A DNA stretch of 64,000 nucleotides from DASVRZ01 sp038230215 (GCA_038230215.1 JBBRNR010000001.1:372001-436000), one strand, 5' to 3'. Shown: positions 41,123 through 51,218, counted from the first letter of the stretch. A program made the numbers and translations. Notes: a model not told the origin generated them from the letters alone.

Positions 41123-42646
41123 ATGCAACAACGACTTATTCAAAAGGAAAACAATATTGAGGAGATTGACTTCAATAGCTTGTTTGCGGGCGCTGCGCCG
41201 GTATTTCAGATACTTCTTTGGATTTTGGGAATCTACGTATTATGGGGGTCGGTAGATCTATATTTTACAGCAAAGGAAATGGCTCTTCCTTTCTTTGGCA
41301 TGGGTGCCGCGGGGTGGGCCTGCATTGCGTTCTGGAAAGGGCAGCAGCAAGGACGTTTCGGAGCTCCGATGCTGGTGATCTTTACGTTTCCAGTGATTCT
41401 TTTAAACACAATCCCGCTGCTTTCAGAAAATCCGACGGTTATGAGGGTCGAAGAAAATACCATTTTCGATTCTGCGGTGGAGGTTGCCATTTTTCTGGCT
41501 TGTCTCGGCATCGGGTTGAGGCTGGGGAAGCGTACAATCAGCAAACGTTCCCGTTGGAACCTGCTTACAAAAAAAAGATCCCAAACTGGTGATTACGGGA
41601 TGGCCCTCAGCCTGTTTTTATTAGTAGTGGCAACTCTCGTGCAAATCTCTGCGGCCGCTGGGCTCATTTACCGCATCCTCGGAAATGCGGCATCGTTTAT
41701 GCCCGTGATTACCGCTTTTGCGGGTGCTGCTTCTACGTTGGGTGCTTTTCTCGGCGGCTTATCGATTGCTCGTCAGCCGTTTCGTCCCATTGCGCTAGTC
41801 TTCTGGACGACGTTTGCCATTAACTTTGTCTTTTCCATTTCAGGCCTCATACTATTTTCTGCCTCACTAACTCTCGTGGCTTGCGCATTTGGAATAGGAC
41901 TTCGGTTGAATCGAGTTCCGTGGGCCTATCTTCTGGTTGTCATTGGAATTATTACGTTTCTAAACCAGGGAAAATTTGTCATGCGAAACCGTTATTGGGA
42001 AGAAACCGGACAACAGCAAATAGCAATTAGCGAGTTGCCGACCCTCTACTCAAACTGGATTGAGGCAAGTTGGCTCCTTTTGGTCACGGATAGCTCGGAT
42101 TTTCGAGAATCTGACGATCCCAAGGAACAAGCGGGCAAGCAAACGCTCCTCACAAGACTAGACAGCTTCCAAAACGTGACGTTTATCGTCAACTCTCTTG
42201 AGAAAGAGGGAGTGGAGCCTCTCGGAGGCAAGACTTACACTTTGATTCCCGAGCTATTTATACCACGTTTTTTATGGCCCGAAAAACCTAGGACGCACGC
42301 CGGGCAGATTTTGTTGAATGTGCATTTTGGTCGCCAGGCTAGTGTCGAAGATACCGAAACTACCTATGTTGCCTGGGGTCTTCTTCCTGAGGGAATTGGC
42401 AATTTTGGCCGGTTTTGGGGTGCTGTTTTAGTTGGACTTGTTATCGGCGCTTCATGCGGATGGTTGGAATCTTGGTCGTCCAAAAAATATTTGTTCTCCG
42501 TGGAAGGCCTTATTGTAATTGCACTTATGTGCCAGGCGGCAGTTGCATCAGATTCCGTGGCCAGCCTGCTCCTCACTTCTCTATTTCAGATGGTGATCGC
42601 GATCATCGCGTTCGGATATTTTATGGTTCCGAAGTCAAGCCGATGA
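41123..42646 (+). CDS. Wzy-like polysaccharide polymerase (putative)
   Basis: A 507-residue polytopic membrane protein with about eleven to twelve helices and a large soluble loop at about residues 295-415, the topology of Wzy/O-antigen polymerases. The loop contains SNWIEASWLLLV and LIPELFIPRFLWPEKP; the last segment (P-R-x-L-W-P-x-K-P) recurs in putative exopolysaccharide polymerases. Sequence similarity between Wzy proteins is low, so the assignment rests on topology, that motif and position. Its stop overlaps the next acyltransferase by ATGA. Confidence 0.7.
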   Translation: MQQRLIQKENNIEEIDFNSLFAGAAPVFQILLWILGIYVLWGSVDLYFTAKEMALPFFGMGAAGWACIAFWKGQQQGRFGAPMLVIFTFPVILLNTIPLLSENPTVMRVEENTIFDSAVEVAIFLACLGIGLRLGKRTISKRSRWNLLTKKRSQTGDYGMALSLFLLVVATLVQISAAAGLIYRILGNAASFMPVITAFAGAASTLGAFLGGLSIARQPFRPIALVFWTTFAINFVFSISGLILFSASLTLVACAFGIGLRLNRVPWAYLLVVIGIITFLNQGKFVMRNRYWEETGQQQIAISELPTLYSNWIEASWLLLVTDSSDFRESDDPKEQAGKQTLLTRLDSFQNVTFIVNSLEKEGVEPLGGKTYTLIPELFIPRFLWPEKPRTHAGQILLNVHFGRQASVEDTETTYVAWGLLPEGIGNFGRFWGAVLVGLVIGASCGWLESWSSKKYLFSVEGLIVIALMCQAAVASDSVASLLLTSLFQMVIAIIAFGYFMVPKSSR

Positions 42647-43716
42647 ATTTGTCTAACGAACAGGAGCTTCCGAGTTTGCATGCGCCCGAAGAGTTGACCA
42701 TTGAAAGGTCAACCCGCCTCGCACGAATCCGGGGCCTGGATAGTATTCGTTTTGTTTGCGCTGTGTGGGTGGTGTTTGGGCATTTGGGCTTTCTGCCCGT
42801 CTTCCAATCCATAGGTCGCGATTCACCCCTCGAACTCGCGATGCGTGGACTGACTGGTAATTTGTTCGCCGGTCCTCCTGCGGTCATTGTTTTTTTTGTT
42901 ATTTCCGGATTTTGCATCCACTATCCATTTAAAATAAAACAAAATAGCCCTACATGGCGTTTTCTCTTGAAACGCTATTTAAGAATTGGCGCACCTGCAT
43001 GCGCAGCCACTCTTTTTATCCAATATTTTACGCCAGAAAATCCGGCATTCAATGTTAGTGCGCTATCCGGGACCGTGGTCTGGTCCCTCATTGCTGAAGT
43101 CATCTATTACACGTTATATCCCGGCCTCTTAAAGGCCTCACGCACGTTCGGATGGGGCAAAATTTTCGGCTTTGCATCTTGCTTGGCGCTTGCCGTAATT
43201 CTCCTAAATCCTACATCACGTTATCTACCTTCAGTCGGTCCATGGTTGACATGGCTTGTGGGACTCCCCTATTGGATATTGGGGTGTATTCTCGCGGAAA
43301 ACAATAATGCAATCCGTGATACGCCAGTATCTGTGAGAGAAATTTGGAAATGGAGAATCGGGATATGGATTGGTTCTTCCGTAGCATCGGGAGTCATGTT
43401 CCATGGCGGAATTGGTTATCCATGGACGATGATTCCTTTTGGTATGGCAGTGTATTTATGGATGGCGCGAGAGATAGCGTATTTTACAGTTCACCGCCCT
43501 TGGCAAATGCTTGAATGGGCTGGTCTTTGGAGCTATTCCATTTACGCGTGGCACATGATTTTGCCAGACATATTGCTTCCGCACCTTTCTACACACTTGT
43601 CTCCGAACATTCGATGGTGCGCTTTGATATTGGGAGTTATGACAGGCTGTTACCTACTTTACCTTCTGGTTGAAAAACCGTCTCACTGGCTGGAGCGCCG
43701 AATCCGCGTACGCTAA
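42643..43716 (+). CDS. Acyltransferase family 3 (O-acetyltransferase)
   Basis: A 357-residue membrane acyltransferase: GLDSIRFVCAVWVVFGHLGF (about residues 31-50), VIVFFVISGFCIHYPF and KRYLRIGAPACAAT. About ten helices follow. The conserved histidine after the first helix and an arginine-rich R-Y-L-R-I motif are present, so it should be functional. The C-terminal LLVEKPSHWLERRIRVR is typical of the family. It is the third intact member in the locus. The start at 42643 overlaps the polymerase gene. Confidence 0.9.
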   Translation: MNLSNEQELPSLHAPEELTIERSTRLARIRGLDSIRFVCAVWVVFGHLGFLPVFQSIGRDSPLELAMRGLTGNLFAGPPAVIVFFVISGFCIHYPFKIKQNSPTWRFLLKRYLRIGAPACAATLFIQYFTPENPAFNVSALSGTVVWSLIAEVIYYTLYPGLLKASRTFGWGKIFGFASCLALAVILLNPTSRYLPSVGPWLTWLVGLPYWILGCILAENNNAIRDTPVSVREIWKWRIGIWIGSSVASGVMFHGGIGYPWTMIPFGMAVYLWMAREIAYFTVHRPWQMLEWAGLWSYSIYAWHMILPDILLPHLSTHLSPNIRWCALILGVMTGCYLLYLLVEKPSHWLERRIRVR

Positions 43717-43723
43717 ACAAGCT

Positions 43724-44929
43724 ATGGAAAAACGGCTGGCTGTGGTAATTTCTCATCCCACCCAATATTACTCCCCTTGGTTCCACCACTTGGCCAGCCA
43801 GCCCGGTTTGCAAGTAAAGGTGTTTTATTTGTCGGATGCTGGCATCATCAAAAGCGAGGATAAAAGCTTCAAAACGTCTTTTGCCTGGGACATTCCCTTG
43901 CTGGAGGGCTATGAATCCGAGTTTGTGGAGAACCGAAGCACCCAACCGGGGACACACCATTTTCGAGGTCTCAACAATCCGGGCGCTTCTCGTGCCATCA
44001 GGAAATGGAAGCCGGATGCCGTGCTCCTATTTGGCTATGCTTATCTGACGCATCTGCGCCTGGTCGTATCTCCCTGGTTAGCCGGCGTGCCGTTCCTGTT
44101 CCGGGGCGATTCCCATGAGCTTTTTCCGGCCTCGGGCTGGAAGCCCCTCATAAATCGGTGGTTGCGCAACTTGCTGTTCCGTCGCTTCTCGCACTTTCTC
44201 GCAGTGGGTCGGGCCAACGTTGATTACTTCCGGCGGAGTGGAGTTTCAAATTCAAAAATTGGCCGGGTGCCTCATTGCGTTGACAATAGCCGCTTTCAGT
44301 TGGCAGCGCCTCAGGCTGATCTCGATGCAACTGAATGGAAACAATCCCTGGGTATCCCGCACGAAGCTGTGGTGGTGCTATTTGCGGGAAAATTGGAAGA
44401 CAAGAAGCGACCGATGGATCTTCTGCAGGCTTTTCTTAACCTAACAAAAACGGCCAACGCTTCTACATCCGTGCTACTTTTTGTTGGCAGCGGTCATCTG
44501 GAAAATACCTTGAAAGAAGCCTCCGGAGCCGAAACGGGACGCCGTGTTTTCTTCGCTCCCTTTCAAAATCAAACGGCCATGCCCAAAGTTTATTCTGTGG
44601 GCGATGTGCTGGTATTGCCGTCATTTGGACGCGGTGAGACTTGGGGCTTGTCCGTAAACGAGGCTATGAATCTGGCCCGGCCAGCGATCGTGAGTTCGCA
44701 TGTCGGTTGCGGGCCAGATTTAATTATTCCCGAGGAAACCGGTTGGATCTTCGAAGCAGGCAATGTCGAAGCGTTAAAGTACACCCTGCGGACGGCCTTG
44801 AGCGATCCCGCACGGCTTGAGAGGATGGGGCTGCGAGCCAGAGAGCATATTGCCAATTATTCCTATGAACGTGCCACCGAGGCTTTGTTGCGCGTCTTGG
44901 ATTTGCGGCTTGCACCTTCCGTAATCTAG
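43724..44929 (+). CDS. Glycosyltransferase family 4
   Basis: A 401-residue retaining GT-B enzyme. AVVISHPTQYYSPWFHHLA begins the acceptor domain. The donor domain has AVVVLFAGKLEDKKRPMDLL and the E-x7-E motif in GRGETWGLSVNEAMNLARP. The ATG at 43724 lies 7 bp after the acyltransferase stop. The HPTQYYSPW start resembles WfgS/WbuB-like enzymes that act on lipid-linked precursors, but the sugar cannot be named. Confidence 0.92.
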   Translation: MEKRLAVVISHPTQYYSPWFHHLASQPGLQVKVFYLSDAGIIKSEDKSFKTSFAWDIPLLEGYESEFVENRSTQPGTHHFRGLNNPGASRAIRKWKPDAVLLFGYAYLTHLRLVVSPWLAGVPFLFRGDSHELFPASGWKPLINRWLRNLLFRRFSHFLAVGRANVDYFRRSGVSNSKIGRVPHCVDNSRFQLAAPQADLDATEWKQSLGIPHEAVVVLFAGKLEDKKRPMDLLQAFLNLTKTANASTSVLLFVGSGHLENTLKEASGAETGRRVFFAPFQNQTAMPKVYSVGDVLVLPSFGRGETWGLSVNEAMNLARPAIVSSHVGCGPDLIIPEETGWIFEAGNVEALKYTLRTALSDPARLERMGLRAREHIANYSYERATEALLRVLDLRLAPSVI

Positions 44930-44938
44930 CGGCATCCG

Positions 44939-45988
44939 TTGACTCTCCCTTTTTCCACTCAATTGCCAACTGTCATTCATCACCAAAGGCGTCCGGAGCA
45001 AGGGCACGTGAGTATCGAGCGCCTCTTCCATGGCATTCGTCAGAAACTTTCCCCGAAGTGGAAAGCGCATCCGAGTGTGAGCCCATTCCCCAGTCAGGGT
45101 GTGTTTCCGCGTCTGAGAAACTTGCAGGCAGCCAGCAAGTCCGTGGCAGATGTTCATCACATCGTGGGAGATGTGCATTATCTCGCCAGCAGTCTTCCGG
45201 CTGAAAAACTGGTCCTGACGATTCACGACTGCGCCGCGCTGGAAAGACTAAAAGGCTGGCGGAGGGAGTTGCTCCGCCAACTTTGGTTTGTCGGTCCCAT
45301 GAAGCGGGCCGCTGTGGTGACGACCATTTCCGAGACAACCAAAAAAGAGTTACAGCGTTGGGTGGGTGATTTGGCAGATAAAGTAATTGTGATTCCTAAT
45401 TCTGTCCGGACCGAGTTTGAGCCGACTCCCCAGCCATTCAACACTGCCTGCCCGGTCGTTCTGCAGGTTGGCACTGGCTGGAACAAAAATGTCGAGGGAG
45501 TGGCCCGGGCGCTGATTGGCTTATCTTGCAAGCTGGAAATAATTGGGGAATTAAGTCCCGGACAACGCGCCATCCTCAAGGCCAGCCGTGTGGATTATAG
45601 GGAACTGGGAAGAATTTCTGATGCAGATTTGCTGGAGGTTTACCAGCGATGCGACGTGATGGTCTTCGCCTCTTTTTACGAGGGATTCGGATTGCCGATC
45701 CTGGAAGCTCAGGCCATCGGCCGACCTGTTATCACTAGCCAGACTAGTGCCATGCCCGATGCGGCTGGCTCTGGAGCCTTGCTGGTGGACCCGGCGGATC
45801 CCCGCACCATTCGAGCCGCATTTATAAAAGTCGCCTCGGATCCAGTCCTGAGGGAACACCTCATCCAAGAAGGTTTTCGTAATGTAAAACGGTATCAACC
45901 AGAAACAGTGGCTATGTTTTATGAAAACATTTACCTTAATATCGTGCATTCGGATTCCCATCCAAAGTTAGTCAAACATGCGAGCTAA
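44939..45988 (+). CDS. Glycosyltransferase family 4
   Basis: A 349-residue GT-B protein. DVHHIVGDVHYLASSLP and LVLTIHDCAALERL lie in the acceptor half; the donor half has VVLQVGTGWNKNVEGVARAL and the E-x7-E motif in ASFYEGFGLPILEAQAIGRP. This pattern is that of mannosyl/rhamnosyl-type GT4 enzymes. The first in-frame codon is TTG at 44939, 9 bp after the previous stop, and no suitable ATG follows early, so a TTG start is likely. Confidence 0.9.
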   Translation: MTLPFSTQLPTVIHHQRRPEQGHVSIERLFHGIRQKLSPKWKAHPSVSPFPSQGVFPRLRNLQAASKSVADVHHIVGDVHYLASSLPAEKLVLTIHDCAALERLKGWRRELLRQLWFVGPMKRAAVVTTISETTKKELQRWVGDLADKVIVIPNSVRTEFEPTPQPFNTACPVVLQVGTGWNKNVEGVARALIGLSCKLEIIGELSPGQRAILKASRVDYRELGRISDADLLEVYQRCDVMVFASFYEGFGLPILEAQAIGRPVITSQTSAMPDAAGSGALLVDPADPRTIRAAFIKVASDPVLREHLIQEGFRNVKRYQPETVAMFYENIYLNIVHSDSHPKLVKHAS

Positions 45989-46024
45989 AGCCTAAAACGG
46001 TTTTAGATCATCTCCCCCCTCATT

Positions 46025-47875
46025 ATGTGCGGCATCGCCGGTTTCTTTGGTAGTGCTCCATTTCCAGACTTCACAGATCGTGCATTAAGGTGCCTGGCCA
46101 CACGAGGTCCAGATGGAAGTGGCTTCTGGCTCAGCCCAACGGGCGATGCAGGATTGATTCATACCCGGCTGGCGATCTTGGATCTTACCGACGCAAGCCG
46201 TCAGCCCATGGTTTTCCAAGAAAGCGGGAATTCCGAAACACATCGAAAAATCTCTGGCAGCTCATGGCTTGTTTTCAATGGTGAAATTTACAATTTCCAC
46301 GAGTTGCGGCGCGCTCTTGAAGCCGAAGGCGAGACATTTGCGACAACAGGTGACACCGAGGTTCTGTTGCGTTTACTCGTTCGAGAAGGCGCGGCCTGCC
46401 TGCCGAAACTGGCCGGCATGTTTGCCTTTGCTTTCTGGAATGAGGACACCAACACGGGGCTTTTGGTTCGCGACCCTCTGGGGATTAAGCCCCTTTACTA
46501 CAGCCAGAACGGCCCCGCCCTGGCATTTGCCTCGGAATGCAGGGTGCTGCACCAAGCGAATGATGCGATTGACCCGACTGCGTTGCAGGATTTTTTTCTG
46601 TGGGGAAGCGTGCCCGAGCCCCAGACGATTTATCAAAAAATCCGCCAACTACAAGCCGGCCACCTGTTGCGATGGAGCCCCAAAGGAAGCTCCATCGAAT
46701 GCTGGCATCAGCTCGCGCTGGAGGTCGACGAAAGCATTCATAGCTATCACTTTGCCCATCGGAAGGCGGCACGCTCAGCTGCCTCCCACGCAGCTGACTT
46801 AACTCGTGTCGCTCTCGAGGAAAGCGTGTGCCGCCATCTCGTGAGTGACGTTCCAGTGGGTATTTTCCTCAGTGGAGGCATAGATTCAACCGTGCTACTT
46901 GCATTGACCCGCCAAATTCTGGGAAAGGATGCGAATATCCGGACCTTTTCCATCGGATTTGATGATCCGGAATTTGATGAATCTGACACTGCCCGCCGAA
47001 CAGCGGAATATTTTGGTGCCAGCCACACAGCTTGGATGATGTCTCCCGAGGAGGGGGCTGCCGAAGTGGAACCATTTCTGAAATCCATCGATCAACCCGG
47101 TATTGATGGCTTTAACACTTGGTGTGTCAGTAAATTGGCGCAGCGCGAGGGCCTCAAAGTGGTGTTGTCTGGTCTGGGAGGTGATGAGCTTTTTGCCGGC
47201 TATCGATCTTTCGAGCAGATTCCCCGTTATCGGATGTGGCGCAAATGTTTGGGGCCTTTACGGGGTTTGCTTTCAAGGGGAATGGATCTAATGGAGCCTG
47301 GCTCGCCGTCTCGGCGCCTCTCGGCTTTTTTCCGCGGCAATGGAGAGTGGCTGAGTGCCTATCATGTCCAGCGCGGGATATTCACTGAGGAGGAAGCCAA
47401 TCTGCTGACTCAGAGTCTGGCCAGCGTTCCCACTAAAGCCGATTGGAGTGTGCCGCCACTTCCATCTAACCCTCGAGATGTGGTTAGCTTGCTAGAGCTC
47501 ACCCGTTATATGAGGAACCAGTTGTTGCGGGACAGCGATGTTTATTCCATGGCTCACAGCTTGGAATTGCGAGTGCCTTTCGTGGATGTGAGATTGCTTG
47601 AAACTTTGTTTTCAGTGTCACCCAAATTGCGGCTGCTTAAGGGAAAACAGCTTTTACTAGATGCTGTGCCAGAGGTTCCAGAATGGGTTCGCAATCAACC
47701 CAAGCGCGGATTTCGTTTTCCCTTTGAGCGCTGGATGGAAGGTCAGTTTAGCGATCTTCTTGGAACAGCTCGCGAGATGTCTCCCGTCTCATTAAAGCTT
47801 TGGTATCGAACATGGGCGGTGGCAGTTGCCATCAAGGCCATGTCTCATGCCAGCGAAGACATCTGCGTTTTTTAA
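46025..47875 (+). CDS. asnB: Asparagine synthetase-type amidotransferase
   Basis: A 616-residue glutamine-dependent amidotransferase. The N-terminal nucleophile hydrolase domain starts MCGIAGFFG with catalytic C2; the C-terminal synthetase domain has the PP-loop SGGIDSTVLLAL near residue 285, then LSGLGGDELFAGY and HSLELRVPFVDVRLLE. In exosortase-linked polysaccharide loci a related amidotransferase is a known member, thought to amidate a sugar acid or other locus product rather than make free asparagine. Given the position, the same role is likely here (inference). All expected active-site residues are present. Confidence 0.93.
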   Translation: MCGIAGFFGSAPFPDFTDRALRCLATRGPDGSGFWLSPTGDAGLIHTRLAILDLTDASRQPMVFQESGNSETHRKISGSSWLVFNGEIYNFHELRRALEAEGETFATTGDTEVLLRLLVREGAACLPKLAGMFAFAFWNEDTNTGLLVRDPLGIKPLYYSQNGPALAFASECRVLHQANDAIDPTALQDFFLWGSVPEPQTIYQKIRQLQAGHLLRWSPKGSSIECWHQLALEVDESIHSYHFAHRKAARSAASHAADLTRVALEESVCRHLVSDVPVGIFLSGGIDSTVLLALTRQILGKDANIRTFSIGFDDPEFDESDTARRTAEYFGASHTAWMMSPEEGAAEVEPFLKSIDQPGIDGFNTWCVSKLAQREGLKVVLSGLGGDELFAGYRSFEQIPRYRMWRKCLGPLRGLLSRGMDLMEPGSPSRRLSAFFRGNGEWLSAYHVQRGIFTEEEANLLTQSLASVPTKADWSVPPLPSNPRDVVSLLELTRYMRNQLLRDSDVYSMAHSLELRVPFVDVRLLETLFSVSPKLRLLKGKQLLLDAVPEVPEWVRNQPKRGFRFPFERWMEGQFSDLLGTAREMSPVSLKLWYRTWAVAVAIKAMSHASEDICVF

Positions 47876-47877
47876 AC

Positions 47878-48966
47878 ATGGGCAACCAATCGAGAATGCG
47901 CGTACTCCACACGGTCGCCAGCCTTCGCCTGGCCACTGGCGGCCCGGCGCGGTCGGTTCCGGCCCTCGCAAATGCACTGGCTGACCTTGGCGTTGAAAGT
48001 CACGTCTGGTCTCCTGAACCGTCGGAGAGCGTTGAAGTTTCCAATCGGTTCATTGCACATTCTGGGAAGTTACAGGAGATCGAAAAGCGGATCAGCCGTT
48101 TGGATCTGGTTCACGACCATGGGCTCTGGTTGCCGACGAATCACCAAGTTGCAAGAATGGCAAAGCGCCTGGATGTTCCAAGAATAGTTAGTCCCAGAGG
48201 GATGCTGGAACCGTGGGCTCTCAACCACAAGAAATGGAAAAAAAAATTGGCCTGGTGGTGTTATCAGCACCGTGATCTGTCCGCCGTGCGCGCCCTCCAT
48301 GCCACCGCTGAAAGTGAGGCGAGGCAGTTTCGAAATCTCGGGCTAAAGAATCCCATTCACATCATTCCCAACGGTGTTGAAGTCCCACATCCTGACACCA
48401 CCGTGCGTGCCAGTTCAGCCAAAAAGACCGCGCTTTTTCTCGGTCGCATTCATCCGAAGAAAGGACTTCCCTTGCTCGTCCAAGCCTGGGCGCGAGTGAA
48501 ACCCGCAGGCTGGCAGATGCGGGTGATCGGACCCGACGAAGATGGCCATCGTGCCGAAGTCGCGAGCATGGTGCATGAAATGGGAATCGTTGATGACTGG
48601 ACCTTTGAAGGACCAATGGAAGGAGCCGAAAAAGCCACGTCTTTCCGCGAAGCCGACCTCTTTATTCTACCAACTTACAGTGAGAATTTCGGCATCGCCG
48701 TAGCCGAAGCTCTGGCAGCCAGCGTGCCGGTGATAACTACGACAGGAGCTCCCTGGCAGGGACTTCAGCAGCACCAGTGCGGATGGTGGGTGGCCCCAGA
48801 AGTCGACTTTCTGGCTTCCGCGTTGTGCGAGGCAATTTCCATTACCGAGGAAAAGAGACGGGAAATGGGAAACAGGGGAGCCACTTGGATGAGAGAGGAT
48901 TTTTCTTGGCAGAAAGTTGCCCAGGAAATGCTGGAGATGTATGAGCTCTCAACGGCTCGAAATTAA
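47878..48966 (+). CDS. Glycosyltransferase family 4
   Basis: A 362-residue GT-B enzyme: VLHTVASLRLATGGPARSVP at the start, DLVHDHGLWLPTNH, and RIVSPRGMLEPWALNHKKWK, which is characteristic of one GT4 subgroup. The donor domain shows ALFLGRIHPKKGLPLLVQAW and the E-x7-E motif in TYSENFGIAVAEALAASVP. The ATG at 47878 lies 2 bp after the asnB stop, so the two are cotranscribed. A gap of 124 bp to the next gene holds nothing I recognise. Confidence 0.93.
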   Translation: MGNQSRMRVLHTVASLRLATGGPARSVPALANALADLGVESHVWSPEPSESVEVSNRFIAHSGKLQEIEKRISRLDLVHDHGLWLPTNHQVARMAKRLDVPRIVSPRGMLEPWALNHKKWKKKLAWWCYQHRDLSAVRALHATAESEARQFRNLGLKNPIHIIPNGVEVPHPDTTVRASSAKKTALFLGRIHPKKGLPLLVQAWARVKPAGWQMRVIGPDEDGHRAEVASMVHEMGIVDDWTFEGPMEGAEKATSFREADLFILPTYSENFGIAVAEALAASVPVITTTGAPWQGLQQHQCGWWVAPEVDFLASALCEAISITEEKRREMGNRGATWMREDFSWQKVAQEMLEMYELSTARN

Positions 48967-49090
48967 CGAGCGAGTGGATTTAGGTCGCCCAGGAACTCGG
49001 AGGTCGAACCACTGAAATATCCGCTGATCGCTGGCAAAAAGAATTTCGCCAGCGGGAGCGATACGCTACGATCTACTAACGTCTGTTCTA

Positions 49091-49972
49091 TTGCGTCGGG
49101 CCGAACGAACAGCGTCATCCCGCTGCCTCAACTCCTTGAATCAACTTGTCCTGCCTCTGTCTGTTTGCATACCGGTTCGCAATGAAGCGGGCAATTTGCC
49201 TGCCTGCCTGCAGGCCTTGAATGGAACAGTGGATGAAATCGTTGTTGTGGATTCCGGCAGCTCAGATGGCACTCAAGCAATCGCCCGCGATTGGGGAGCC
49301 ACTGTGCTCGACTTCCAGTGGAATGGCAGTTTTCCAAAAAAACGGAACTGGGCTTTGCGAAATCACACCTTCAAACACCCCTGGATTCTTTTCCTCGATG
49401 CCGATGAGCGCGTGACCCCGGTTTTTCTAAACGAGTTACGCGAGACTCTGCCCACGACCAACCATGCGGGCTTTTGGATTTCCTTCGACAACTGGTTTAT
49501 GGGACATCCGCTGAAGCACGGCGATGTGTTTAGCAAACTAGCTCTTTTCCGCATTGGGGCCGGTGAATACGAGAAATTTCCTGAGGATTGGTGGAGCCAT
49601 CTCGACATGGAAGTCCATGAACATCCCCTCCTCCAAGGCAGCGTGGGAGAAATTTCTGGTCGGCTGGAGCACCGGGAGGATCGTGGCTTGGAGCATTATC
49701 TCGCCAAACACGAGGCTTACGCCACTTGGGAGATGAATCGTTTTCGTTGGCTGCAAACTGCGGGAATTGAAGAGTGGGCGCAATTCACTCCGCGCCAGCA
49801 ATTCAAGTATCGGCATCTGGCCAAATGGTGGCTCGGCCCGCTTTATTTCTTCATGAGCTATGTGGCCAAAGGTGGCTTTCTGGATGGCTTCGCCGGCTGG
49901 ACGTTTGCCCGGTTGAAGTGCTGCTATTTCCTCGATATCCGGCGGAAGATTAGAAGTGCGATTCGTGGGTAA
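49091..49972 (+). CDS. Glycosyltransferase family 2 (WaaE/KdtX-like)
   Basis: A 293-residue inverting GT-A enzyme. LSVCIPVRNEAGNLPACLQA is followed by EIVVVDSGSSDGTQAIA and D-x-D as FLDADERVTP; KKRNWALRN and the later HPLLQGSVGEI match the WaaE/KdtX subgroup, which acts on lipopolysaccharide core or polysaccharide primers. The C-terminal third is hydrophobic and may contact the membrane. The start is a TTG at 49091 or another TTG shortly after; no ATG is available. It overlaps the next gene by 17 bp. Confidence 0.9.
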   Translation: MRRAERTASSRCLNSLNQLVLPLSVCIPVRNEAGNLPACLQALNGTVDEIVVVDSGSSDGTQAIARDWGATVLDFQWNGSFPKKRNWALRNHTFKHPWILFLDADERVTPVFLNELRETLPTTNHAGFWISFDNWFMGHPLKHGDVFSKLALFRIGAGEYEKFPEDWWSHLDMEVHEHPLLQGSVGEISGRLEHREDRGLEHYLAKHEAYATWEMNRFRWLQTAGIEEWAQFTPRQQFKYRHLAKWWLGPLYFFMSYVAKGGFLDGFAGWTFARLKCCYFLDIRRKIRSAIRG

Positions 49973-51203
49973 ACGTATTTTGATTCTGACGCGGACCTTT
50001 CCGCCGAGCCCGGGAGCGGTGGGTCATCTGGTAAAGGAACTGGGAATTGCCCTGGTCAAAGAGGGCTTTGAAGTGGCTGTCATCGCGGCGGGCGAGCATG
50101 AGAAAGCAGACTTTCAGAACCATACGCTTCATTTGGTGCGAGTCGGATCGCTTCCATTTTCGCGTCAGAGCCATCTGAAACGAGCGCTGAGTTATCTGAG
50201 TTTGTATCCCTCCATGCTCTGGTCGGCTGCACGTCAGCGTCGTCCCGATGTGGTCATAACGACGACCGATCCGCCCTTGCAAGCGGTGTTGGGCTGGTTT
50301 TTGAAGATCTTCTTTGGCTGCCATTTGATTCATTGGAGCCAGGATATATATCCAGAGATGGCTGAAGAAGGTGGCGTCATAAAGAAGAATGGAATCTTGG
50401 CTGACATGCTTCGTAGGATTTCGACCGCAGCTTTGAGGCGTCATGACAGTGTGGTCTCGATCGGACGATGCATGACGGATCGGCTGCTCCAGCGTGGCCT
50501 CGTCCCCGAGCGGATCACCGAGATCCAGAATTGGACAGATCCCCAGTGGATTCATCCCATACATGAGAGGGAAAATGCGTTTAGGACAGCGCAAAATCTG
50601 AGGGACCGTTTCGTGGTGCTTTATTCGGGAAACTTGGGCCTAGCACATTCGTTTGCCGAAATTCTGGATGCCGCTGAGAGTTTGCAGGTCATAGCTCCGG
50701 AGGTGCTTTTCCTGTTTATCGGCGACGGACCGCGCAGGCACGAAGTCGAGCGTGAGTCGGGGTTGCGTGCACTCTCCAACATCCGATTTCTACCCGCACA
50801 ACCTTGGGCAACACTACCGGAAAGCCTGGGTATCGGTCACGTGCATCTCGTTTCCCTCCGGGCGAGTCTCAGCGGATTAGTGGTTCCAAGTAAATTTTAC
50901 GGCGGAATGGCGGCGGGTAGACCCTGCATTTTTATTGGACCTCAGGGATGCGAAGTTGCCCGTTTGATTGTGGAGCACCGAACGGGAAGGGTGATTTTCC
51001 CAAATGATCCTTCAAAATTAGTGGATGCGATTCTGGATTACCGTAATGATCCCGAAAGCCTCGAAGGAGATGGCCGGCGAGCCAGATTGGTTGGTCAAAA
51101 AGCCACTCTCGAAAATGCTACCCACCGGTTTATCCGACTGATTGCAAAATTAGATCCTTATTCACAGGTTCAAAGGAAAGTTACTTGTCATATTTTTTTA
51201 TAA
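49956..51203 (+). CDS. Glycosyltransferase family 4 (WcaI/WbuB-like)
   Basis: A 415-residue GT-B enzyme. ILILTRTFPPSPGAVGHLVK and the DVVITTTDPPLQAVLGWFLK segment, followed by LIHWSQDIYPEMAEEGG, are diagnostic of the WcaI/WbuB subgroup, which adds an early sugar to the lipid-linked primer. The donor domain has FVVLYSGNLGLAHSFAEIL and SLSGLVVPSKFYGGMAAGRP. The GTG at 49956 lies inside the end of the preceding GT2 gene. It sits next to the polyprenyl-phosphate transferase that would make its acceptor. Confidence 0.93.
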   Translation: MRFVGKRILILTRTFPPSPGAVGHLVKELGIALVKEGFEVAVIAAGEHEKADFQNHTLHLVRVGSLPFSRQSHLKRALSYLSLYPSMLWSAARQRRPDVVITTTDPPLQAVLGWFLKIFFGCHLIHWSQDIYPEMAEEGGVIKKNGILADMLRRISTAALRRHDSVVSIGRCMTDRLLQRGLVPERITEIQNWTDPQWIHPIHERENAFRTAQNLRDRFVVLYSGNLGLAHSFAEILDAAESLQVIAPEVLFLFIGDGPRRHEVERESGLRALSNIRFLPAQPWATLPESLGIGHVHLVSLRASLSGLVVPSKFYGGMAAGRPCIFIGPQGCEVARLIVEHRTGRVIFPNDPSKLVDAILDYRNDPESLEGDGRRARLVGQKATLENATHRFIRLIAKLDPYSQVQRKVTCHIFL

Positions 51204-51218
51204 TCAGATGCTTGTTAT

